DNA from: Clostridia bacterium
GTDB lineage: Bacteria; Bacillota; Clostridia; Oscillospirales; CAG-272
Reading direction: 5' to 3'
Assembly (NCBI GenBank): GCA_017379815.1
Contig: JAFNVK010000101.1
Span: 1 to 5,150, forward strand
Length of the DNA: 5,150 nucleotides
Below, piece after piece: positions 1-4,890 of the stretch. The notes below the pieces were generated by a model. The model saw nothing but the letters and a program-made list of their open reading frames with translations. It did no database searches and had not been told where the DNA came from. The position numbers were made by a program, and so were the translations under genes. Position 1 is the first letter of the stretch. The number at the start of each line of letters is the position of its first letter.

Positions 1-30
1 CACACGCTCCCCGTCCCGAAAGAGGCAGAT

Positions 31-1116
31 ATGAGGTTTAACTATCAACAAGAGGTCCTGGTGCTTCCCGCGTCGATCCTGAATGCGGGAGCGGACGGCG
101 TACAGCTGCGCGTTCTGCTCTGGCTTGCGTCCGACACGTCTCTTTTGCGCAAGGTGCGCCAGCTGGCAAAGCTTGCCGATTGCACCGCAGACGAGGCGCG
201 CGCCGCCATTCGCTTCTGGCAGGAGGCGGGTGCGATCCTCGTCGAGGGCGAGGGCGAGGCTATCCCCGCCATGGCATCGGCCGAGGCTTCTCCGCAAAGC
301 GAGGAGAAGAAGCCGGCAAAGCCTGCGCGCACGCTTCTCCGCCGTGCGGACGAGCTGCCTGCGTATACCTCGACCGAGCTGGCCGATCTTCTGGAGGCAC
401 GCGCCTCGGTACGTGTCCTCGTGGACGAGGCACAGAGGATCCTGGGCAAGCTCTTCAATCCGAGCGAGCTGAATATCCTCGTCGGTATGCTGGATTATCT
501 TTCCCTTAGCGAGGAGAGCATTCTGCTTCTTCTTGCGCACTGCAAGCGCATCGGCAAGACCAATCTGCGCGCCATTGAAAAGTACGCCTACTCCCTGGTC
601 GATCGCGGCATCACCGAGCCTGCGGCGATGGAGGAGGAGATCCGCGTGCTTGAGGAGCTACATAGCGTTGAGGGCGAGATCCGCACGCTCTTCGGCATGA
701 AGAGCCGCGCCCTGACCGAGCGCGAGACGAAGATGCTGCGTGCATGGAGGGATTTCGGCTATGACGTGGGCATCATTCGTCTGGCCTACGAGCTGACGGT
801 CAACGCCACGGGTGAGCCATCCTTGCCCTATGCCAACGCGATCCTGGAGCGCTGGAACGCCGAGGGATTGCGAAATGAGGAGGAGATCCGCGCGAGCATC
901 GAGGCGTCTGCGGGCGACGCGGACGGCGCAAGAGGACAGGGACGCCAAAAGGGCGGAAGGAACGGAAGGAACGAAAAGACCGGAAAGCGCGGAACGGGTG
1001 AGAAAACCAATTTGGGAAGACCCTCGCTTGGCAACAGCTTTGATACCGACGATTTCTTTGAGGCCGCACTGCAGAGAAGCTTTCAGCAGAGCGACCGAGA
1101 GACGGGAGGCAAATGA
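31..1116 (+). CDS. dnaD: DnaD-domain primosome protein
   Basis: The 361-aa product reads as a Firmicutes DnaD-family replication protein, which helps recruit the helicase loader and helicase to origins and restart sites in the cytoplasm. The N-terminal part (about residues 1-75) looks like the winged-helix module, with the segment LRVLLWLAS and a RFWQEAGAI helix. A charged, Ala-rich linker (about 76-110) follows. Two DnaD-type helical domains come next (about 125-200 and 212-285); the second carries the family signature YANAILERW (267-275). A Gly/Arg/Lys-rich, probably disordered tail (about 296-330) precedes a conserved-looking acidic and aromatic end, FDTDDFFEAALQRS. AGAGG at 21-25 supports the ATG at 31, but the frame stays open to the window edge, so a longer N-terminus is possible. 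The stop overlaps the next gene by 4 nt, so the two are probably translationally coupled. The family is clear; the exact start is less certain. Confidence 0.9.
   Translation: MRFNYQQEVLVLPASILNAGADGVQLRVLLWLASDTSLLRKVRQLAKLADCTADEARAAIRFWQEAGAILVEGEGEAIPAMASAEASPQSEEKKPAKPARTLLRRADELPAYTSTELADLLEARASVRVLVDEAQRILGKLFNPSELNILVGMLDYLSLSEESILLLLAHCKRIGKTNLRAIEKYAYSLVDRGITEPAAMEEEIRVLEELHSVEGEIRTLFGMKSRALTERETKMLRAWRDFGYDVGIIRLAYELTVNATGEPSLPYANAILERWNAEGLRNEEEIRASIEASAGDADGARGQGRQKGGRNGRNEKTGKRGTGEKTNLGRPSLGNSFDTDDFFEAALQRSFQQSDRETGGK
1104..1109 (+). promoter_or_regulatory. Ribosome binding site GGGAGG favouring the second ATG of the helicase loader
   Basis: GGGAGG lies inside the end of the DnaD gene. 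It is only 3 nt from the ATG at 1113 but 9 nt from the in-frame ATG at 1119. The wider spacing is the more usual one, so translation may begin mainly at 1119 (MGYNQ...), giving 327 instead of 329 residues. Confidence 0.6.
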
Positions 1117-2102
1117 GTATGGGATACAATCAGGAAAACTATAAGCGCATCCGCACCGAGTACGAGACCAAGGCGTTTCGTGCACAGGAGGAGGCCGAGC
1201 TTCGCCGCGAGGAGCTGTATCGCGAGATCCCCGAGCTGAGGGAGATCGACGGACGCCTCGGCAAATTCGGTCTGCGCATCATGCAGTCCGCCCTGCAGGG
1301 GGAGAGTGCCGAGGAGGGCATCGAGGCGCTCCGCCGCGAGAACGAGGAGATCTGCCGCGTTCGCGCCGAGCTTTTACGTCGCCACGGCTATCCCGCCGAT
1401 TACAGCGAGCCGCACTACGAGTGCGACAAGTGCCGTGACAGCGGCTACGTGGGCATCAAAATGTGCTCCTGTATGCGTATGCGCCTGGTCGAGGCGGGCA
1501 TGGCGTCCTCTGGACTTTCCTCGCTGATGCGCACGCAGTCCTTCGACAATTTCTCCTTGGCGTTCTACCGCGGTGACGCGCGCGAGGAGGAGATCATGAC
1601 GCGCAATCTGCGCACCGTCCGCGATTACGCCGACGGCTTTTCGCTCGAGGGCGAGAAGAAGATGCCAAGCCTGCTCTTCCTTGGCGGAACGGGTCTTGGC
1701 AAAACGCATCTCTCCACCGCCGTGGCACGCCGCGTCATCGAGAAGGGCTACGACGTCTTCTACAACAGCGCCGTGGGAATGCTCTCGGATTTTGAGGAAA
1801 GACGCTTTGGCAACGGTGCCGTCGCAGGCGACGGCGACAACACTGCGCGCTATACGGCGTGCGACCTGCTCATCATCGATGACCTTGGCACCGAGGTGGT
1901 CAACCAGTTCACCCTCTCCTGCCTCTACCACGTCATCAACACGCGTCTGAACCTGCAAAAGCCCACCGTCATCAGCACCAACCTGACCTCGCAGGAGCTG
2001 CGCCGCGCGTACAGCGACCGCATCACCAGCCGCCTCATGGGCGAATATCTCCTGGTTCCGTTTTACGGCACCGACGTCCGCAAGCAGAAGATCCGTTCGT
2101 GA
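1113..2102 (+). CDS. dnaI: DnaI/DnaC-family replicative helicase loader (AAA+ ATPase)
   Basis: The 329-aa product is a helicase-loader ATPase of the DnaI/DnaC type, expected to load the DnaB/DnaC hexameric helicase with the DnaD protein encoded just upstream. The N-terminal region (about 1-90) is charged and helical. Four cysteines at 104, 107, 118 and 120 (CDKC...CSC) form a likely zinc site, as in Firmicutes DnaI. The AAA+ core follows: Walker A GGTGLGKT at 191-198, Walker B DLLIIDD at 251-257, a sensor-1-like STN at 288-290, and DRITSRL (302-308) with the expected arginines. Length is close to Bacillus subtilis DnaI (311 aa). The start is ATG at 1113 (ATGA overlap) or, judging by ribosome-site spacing, ATG at 1119. 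A strong terminator follows directly. IstB-like transposition helpers share the AAA+ core, but the cysteine cluster and the DnaD neighbour favour the helicase loader. Confidence 0.92.
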   Translation: MSMGYNQENYKRIRTEYETKAFRAQEEAELRREELYREIPELREIDGRLGKFGLRIMQSALQGESAEEGIEALRRENEEICRVRAELLRRHGYPADYSEPHYECDKCRDSGYVGIKMCSCMRMRLVEAGMASSGLSSLMRTQSFDNFSLAFYRGDAREEEIMTRNLRTVRDYADGFSLEGEKKMPSLLFLGGTGLGKTHLSTAVARRVIEKGYDVFYNSAVGMLSDFEERRFGNGAVAGDGDNTARYTACDLLIIDDLGTEVVNQFTLSCLYHVINTRLNLQKPTVISTNLTSQELRRAYSDRITSRLMGEYLLVPFYGTDVRKQKIRS

Positions 2103-2124
2103 TCCCGCCCTTGCGTGCATAAAG

Positions 2125-2164
2125 AAAAGCGATACGGCAAAGACTAAGGCCGTATCGCTTTTTT
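2125..2164 (+). terminator. Intrinsic terminator of the dnaD-dnaI operon
   Basis: A perfect 10-bp stem pairs GCGATACGGC (2129-2138) with GCCGTATCGC (2149-2158) around a 10-nt loop. It is extended by AAAA/TTTT pairing and followed by a run of six T (2159-2164). It lies 22 nt after the helicase-loader stop. The A-run on its left side means it could also work on the opposite strand, but no minus-strand gene reaches it. Confidence 0.92.
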
Positions 2165-2195
2165 CGTATTCGGGCGATCAAGGAAAGGAGAAACC

Positions 2196-2651
2196 ATGGA
2201 ACAAGCAACCGTAACACGGGCAACCGAGGAGATCCTGCAGGGGGTCTACAAGAATATCAAGATGGCGGAGGACGCCATTCTGGATCTGATGCCGCGCGTC
2301 AAGGACGAGGCGCTCAAGAGTGACCTCACCGTGCAGCTCGCCGCCTACGAGGCCTTCGCCTCGCGCACGGCAAAGCTGCTTGAGCGCGAGGGCGTCAAGC
2401 CCGTATCCGAGGGGGCGCTGACGCGGCTTTCGGCCAAGTGGGGAACCATGATGAACGCGATGAAGGATTCCAGCTCCACGCATCTTGCCGAGATGGTGGT
2501 GGAGGGCGCGACGATGGGGGTCAACGATCTGCTCTCCCTTCTGCGCGACGGACGCGCCAAGAGCGTGGACGAGGACGTTTTGCGCCTGGCGCAGGATCTT
2601 TGTGCCTACGAGGAGCGCACCGTAAACGAAATGCGCGCCTACCTCCGCTGA
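2196..2651 (+). CDS. Small all-helical protein of unknown function (ferritin-like/DUF2383-like bundle possible)
   Basis: The 151-aa product has no signal peptide or membrane segment and looks entirely helical, with about four amphipathic helices: roughly 6-34, 38-64, 92-118 and 123-150. It resembles a conserved hypothetical protein of Clostridia with the pattern VYKNIKMAEDAI...LMPRVKDEALKSDLTVQLAAYE...SSTHLAEMVVEGATMGVNDL. The fold could be a ferritin-like four-helix bundle of the DUF2383 kind. Candidate carboxylate and histidine ligands are E25, E52, H96, E99, E103 and E139/E140, but the usual ferritin ExxH motif is not apparent, so metal binding is only a guess. AAGGAG (2185-2190) with 5-nt spacing fixes the start. 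The gene sits alone between the primosome terminator and a convergent operon. No convincing promoter of its own is visible, so low readthrough or a weak promoter may feed it. The stop codon lies in the loop of a strong hairpin. Confidence 0.85.
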   Translation: MEQATVTRATEEILQGVYKNIKMAEDAILDLMPRVKDEALKSDLTVQLAAYEAFASRTAKLLEREGVKPVSEGALTRLSAKWGTMMNAMKDSSSTHLAEMVVEGATMGVNDLLSLLRDGRAKSVDEDVLRLAQDLCAYEERTVNEMRAYLR

Positions 2652-2669
2652 AGCGGGGGCAGGCGCGCA
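2632..2669. terminator. Long GC-rich hairpin between convergent genes; possible bidirectional terminator
   Basis: A 17-position stem pairs 2632-2648 with 2653-2669, with one A/C mismatch (2641/2660) and one G-U pair (2644/2657) on the + strand. It closes on the tetraloop TGAA (2649-2652), whose first three bases are the stop codon of the upstream small gene. The outer arms are GCGCGCC and GGCGCGC. It ends 9 nt from the stop of the convergent UPF0210 gene. Neither side has a true T-run: the + side reads AAGGCTTTCGTT and the - side ATTTCGTTT. Termination in both directions is therefore plausible but not assured; the stem may instead protect 3' ends. Confidence 0.6.
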
Positions 2670-2678
2670 AGGCTTTCG

Positions 2679-4037
2679 TTAGTTCTTCAGACTGTGAATG
2701 GGTGCGGGGATGCGTCCGCCGCGGCGGATGAACCTGGCGGGGGAGTAGGACTTGAGATCCATTACGGGGGCACGGCCCAGTAGACCGCCGAAGTCCACGC
2801 TGTCGCCCACCGTCTTGCCGTAGGCGGGGATCACGCGCACGGCCGTGGTCTTGGTGTTCACCACGCCGATGGCGATCTCGTCGGCAATAATGCCGTCGAT
2901 CACCTCCTCGGGGGTATCGCCGGGAATGGCGATCATGTCAAGACCGACCGAGCAGACCGCGGTCATGGCCTCCAGCTTTTCCAGAGAAAGCGCGCCCCGC
3001 TCCACGGCGGCGATCATGCCGGCGTCCTCCGAGACGGGAATGAAGGCGCCCGAGAGGCCGCCCACGTGCGAGGAGGCCATCACGCCGCCCTTCTTGACGG
3101 CGTCGTTAAGCATAGCAAGAGCCGCGGTCGTGCCGTGCGCACCGCAGGACTCAAGGCCCATTTCCTCAAGGATGTAGGCCACCGAGTCACCCACGGCGGG
3201 GGTGGGGGCCAGGGAAAGGTCGATGATGCCGAAGGGAACGTCGAGCGCCTTTGCCGCCTCGCTTGCCACGAGCTGACCGACGCGCGTGATCTTGAAGGCG
3301 GTCTTTTTGATGACGTCGGCAAGCTCGGAGAGGTTGCAGTCTCCCGCTCTCTTGATGGCCGAGGCGACCACGCCAGGGCCGCTGACGCCTACGTTGACGG
3401 CCACGTCGGGCTCGCCGATGCCGCAGAAGGCGCCCGCCATAAAGGGGTTATCCTCGGGAACGTTGGAGAAGACCACCAGCTTTGCACAGCCGATGGAGCC
3501 CTCGTCGCGGGTGAGGTAGGCGGTCTTTTTGATGGCCTTGCCCATCAGGGCGATGGCGTCCATATTGATGCCTGCCTTGGTGCTGGCCACGTTGACCGAG
3601 GAGCAGACGTTGCGCGTTGTTGCCAGCGCCTCGGGAATGCTTTCGATCATGTTGCGTGCTCCGGGCGTCATGCCCTTCTGCACGAGGGCGGAGAAGCCGC
3701 CGATAAAGTTGATGCCCACCGTGTCGGCCGCGCGCTGCAGGGTGTGCGCGATCTTGACGTAGCCCTCGGGCGTTGCCGTGCCGCCGATAAGCGAAACGGG
3801 TGTGACCGAAACGCGCTTATTGACGATCGGAATGCCGTATTTCTTTTCGATATCGGCTCCCGTTGCGACCAGGTGCTCGGCCTTTTTGGTGATCTTGTCG
3901 TAGATCCTTTGGCAGAGCCTGTCGGTATCCTCGCTGACGCAATCCCACAGGGAAATGCCCATGGTAATGGTGCGGATATCCAGGTTCTCCTGGCGGATCA
4001 TGCTGATGGTTTCCAGAACGTCCTGTGTGTTGATCAT
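2679..4037 (-). CDS. PFL-like UPF0210 (DUF711) family protein
   Basis: The 452-aa product matches the UPF0210/DUF711 family almost end to end, including the family-typical start (MINTQDVLETI...NLDIRTITMGISL) and the C-terminal end GRIPAPIHSLKN. Family members are around 450 aa, so the gene is full length. The fold is known to resemble pyruvate formate-lyase-type proteins, but the biochemical role is unknown. Conserved-looking glycine-rich segments include FIGGFSALVQKG (111-122), GVSGPGVV (217-224), APTPAVGDSVA (277-287), HGTTAALAMLND (301-312) and SHVGGLSGAFIPVSED (323-338). No canonical glycyl-radical RVxGY motif is visible; the nearest stretch is RVIPAYG (401-407). No activating enzyme lies beside it, so glycyl-radical chemistry is unlikely. 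GGGAG, 9 nt before the ATG, supports the start. It is the second gene of an operon, 15 nt behind the ACT-domain gene, a pairing also known in other Firmicutes such as Streptococcus pneumoniae. Confidence 0.93.
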   Translation of the reverse strand: MINTQDVLETISMIRQENLDIRTITMGISLWDCVSEDTDRLCQRIYDKITKKAEHLVATGADIEKKYGIPIVNKRVSVTPVSLIGGTATPEGYVKIAHTLQRAADTVGINFIGGFSALVQKGMTPGARNMIESIPEALATTRNVCSSVNVASTKAGINMDAIALMGKAIKKTAYLTRDEGSIGCAKLVVFSNVPEDNPFMAGAFCGIGEPDVAVNVGVSGPGVVASAIKRAGDCNLSELADVIKKTAFKITRVGQLVASEAAKALDVPFGIIDLSLAPTPAVGDSVAYILEEMGLESCGAHGTTAALAMLNDAVKKGGVMASSHVGGLSGAFIPVSEDAGMIAAVERGALSLEKLEAMTAVCSVGLDMIAIPGDTPEEVIDGIIADEIAIGVVNTKTTAVRVIPAYGKTVGDSVDFGGLLGRAPVMDLKSYSPARFIRRGGRIPAPIHSLKN

Positions 4038-4052
4038 CCGTCAAGGCTCCCT

Positions 4053-4322
4053 TCAGATGTGGTGCATGGTGTTAAAAATATCCTCGTGCATGGTGTGGAT
4101 CACCAGTCCGCGGCTCTCGCCAAGCTCGGACAGAAGATCCACGAACGCCGAAAACGCAATGCTGAGGCTTTGGATGTCTGCAAGCATGATCATGGCAAAA
4201 TACTCTCCAAGCACGCTCTGGGTGATGTCGAGAATATTGGCGTTGTGCTTTGCACAAACGTTGGCCACGTCCGCGATGATGCCGACCGTGTCCTTTCCCG
4301 TAACGGTAATAACTGCTTTCAT
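4053..4322 (-). CDS. ACT domain-containing protein, UPF0237 family
   Basis: This is a stand-alone ACT domain of 89 aa, the usual length for UPF0237. The opening MKAVITVTGKDTVGIIADVA contains the first strand, the Gly-containing ligand loop and the first helix. The middle ANILDITQSVLGEYFAMIMLADI carries strands 2 and 3, and the end HEDIFNTMHHI is typical of the family. ACT domains bind amino acids or similar small molecules and act as sensors; the ligand here is unknown. An in-frame GTG three codons upstream (4331) would give 92 aa. A weak AAGGA site lies 4 nt before the GTG and 13 nt before the ATG. The ATG at 4322 is chosen because family members begin at this Met. It is the first gene of the operon with the UPF0210 gene and is driven by the consensus-like promoter at 4371-4399. 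A role as regulator or partner of the UPF0210 protein is inferred from the conserved pairing. Confidence 0.92.
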   Translation of the reverse strand: MKAVITVTGKDTVGIIADVANVCAKHNANILDITQSVLGEYFAMIMLADIQSLSIAFSAFVDLLSELGESRGLVIHTMHEDIFNTMHHI

Positions 4323-4370
4323 TTTCTTCACCGTTCCTTTCCGTAGAGAACAAATTTATCAGTTAGTTAA

Positions 4371-4399
4371 AGTATATAACAGAACGCACGCTTTGTCAA
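4371..4399 (-). promoter_or_regulatory. Sigma-A promoter for the ACT/UPF0210 operon
   Basis: On the minus strand TTGACA (4399-4394) is followed by exactly 17 nt and TATACT (4376-4371). This is one base from the full consensus. Transcription should start near 4364, leaving a leader of about 33-42 nt. The sequence around it is A/T-rich against a GC-rich background. Confidence 0.88.
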
Positions 4400-4418
4400 G
4401 TATTTTTGAGGCGTCGCC

Positions 4419-4447
4419 TTGACTTTTTCCGCGCGGCATGCTATAAT
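4419..4447 (+). promoter_or_regulatory. Extended -10 sigma-A promoter for the ribbon-helix-helix gene
   Basis: TTGACT (4419-4424), a 17-nt spacer and a perfect TATAAT (4442-4447), preceded by the extended -10 element TGC (4439-4441). The start point should be near 4454. Its -35 box lies 19 nt from the -35 box of the opposite promoter, so the two are back to back. The palindrome GCATGC (4436-4441) abuts the -10, and an 11-bp imperfect palindrome AGGCG-T-CGCCT (4409-4419) touches the -35. Both are possible operator sites. Confidence 0.88.
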
Positions 4448-4482
4448 CGGGTAGAGCCTGCTTTGCAGAGCGCAAAATACGA

Positions 4483-4506
4483 AAGGACGGAAGCGACGGC
4501 GTCCTT
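4483..4506 (+). other. Hairpin in the 5' leader of the ribbon-helix-helix gene
   Basis: AAGGACG (4483-4489) pairs perfectly with CGTCCTT (4500-4506) around a 10-nt loop, about 18 nt before the ribosome binding site. A smaller CTGC-TTT-GCAG hairpin (4458-4468) sits near the predicted transcript start. A T5 run (4515-4519) follows the larger stem, but 8 nt away, too far for a standard terminator. A role in transcript stability or translation is possible; no known riboswitch class is recognised. Confidence 0.4.
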
Positions 4507-4537
4507 GACCATTCTTTTTGATCGGAGGTGCTGATCC

Positions 4538-4759
4538 ATGCCCAAGCAACAGCCTGAGATTACCCTACATATGCAGGAAGACCTCCTGCGCAAGCTCCTC
4601 TACGTGGCAAACGCCGAAGGACGCTCGCCCAACAACCACCTGATCATGCTCCTGCGCAACAACGTGCAGTACTTTGAGCGTGCCAAAGGACGCATCCCCG
4701 CCGACAAGCTGCGCGAGATCGACCTCTCGGACTATCTCCCCAAGGAGGACGGGGAATAA
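4538..4759 (+). CDS. Ribbon-helix-helix (Arc/CopG-like) DNA-binding protein
   Basis: The 73-aa product has the layout of an Arc-type ribbon-helix-helix repressor: a short strand EITLHM (7-12), helix 1 QEDLLRKLLYVANAEGRS (13-30), the turn at PNN (31-33), and helix 2 HLIMLLRNNVQYFERAKGR (34-52). A polar tail with acidic KEDGE end follows. Such proteins dimerise, insert the paired strands into the major groove, and often regulate their own promoter. The start is fixed by GGAGGTG (4524-4530), 7 nt before the ATG. The gene has its own strong promoter and is divergent from the ACT/UPF0210 operon. No toxin gene follows, so an antitoxin role is not supported. DNA targets and function cannot be read from the sequence. 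Confidence 0.82.
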   Translation: MPKQQPEITLHMQEDLLRKLLYVANAEGRSPNNHLIMLLRNNVQYFERAKGRIPADKLREIDLSDYLPKEDGE

Positions 4760-4787
4760 GGACGCGGTGTTGTGGGGCGCGGTTTTT

Positions 4788-4817
4788 TCGAGGGGTCTTT
4801 TGAAAAAGACCCCTCGA
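4788..4817. repeat. 14-bp perfect inverted repeat after the ribbon-helix-helix gene
   Basis: TCGAGGGGTCTTTT (4788-4801) and its exact reverse complement (4804-4817) are separated by only GA. An outer GGGG (4774-4777) can pair with CCCC (4821-4824), giving a nested structure. No T-run follows on either strand where a terminator would need it, so it is not a standard terminator. It resembles the short hairpin repeats spread through intergenic DNA of gut Clostridia; this is from memory and unchecked. Confidence 0.75.
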
Positions 4818-4818
4818 G

Positions 4819-4842
4819 CTCCCCAAAAACTCCCCCCAAAAA
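4819..4842 (+). repeat. Imperfect tandem CTCCCC(CC)AAAAA
   Basis: CTCCCCAAAAA (4819-4829) is followed immediately by CTCCCCCCAAAAA (4830-4842). The two units differ only by two extra C. They lie between the 14-bp inverted repeat and the terminator and may belong to the same repeat unit. Confidence 0.55.
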
Positions 4843-4859
4843 GATATTGCTACCCATGG

Positions 4860-4890
4860 AAGGAAGTGCGAACAACGCGCTTCCTTTTTT
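4860..4890 (+). terminator. Intrinsic terminator downstream of the ribbon-helix-helix gene
   Basis: AAGGAAGTGCG (4860-4870) pairs with CGCGCTTCCTT (4876-4886), with one G-U pair and a 5-nt loop AACAA, followed by a run of six T (4885-4890). It is about 100 nt after the gene's stop, so the mRNA probably carries the inverted repeat at 4788-4817 in its 3' end. Confidence 0.85.

Noticed and set aside
1374..2120. A 248-codon open frame on the - strand across the helicase-loader gene
   Set aside because: It is antisense to a gene with intact Walker motifs, is Val/Ala/His-rich without family likeness, and would start within the terminator approach.
2096..2124. Possible promoter TTCGTG...ATAAAG upstream of the small helical protein
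   Set aside because: Both boxes are poor matches and the following terminator would stop such a transcript before the gene.
2679..4037. True pyruvate formate-lyase or other glycyl-radical enzyme
   Set aside because: The protein is much shorter, lacks the C-terminal RVxGY radical motif, and matches UPF0210 along its full length.
3066..4346. A 426-codon open frame on the + strand antisense to the UPF0210 and ACT genes
   Set aside because: It is a mirror of GC-biased codons in two well-recognised genes, gives a His/Gly/Asp-rich translation with no family likeness, and has no promoter or ribosome site.
4538..4759. Antitoxin of a toxin-antitoxin pair
   Set aside because: The ribbon-helix-helix fold suits it, but no partner toxin frame follows or precedes; an inverted repeat and terminator come next.
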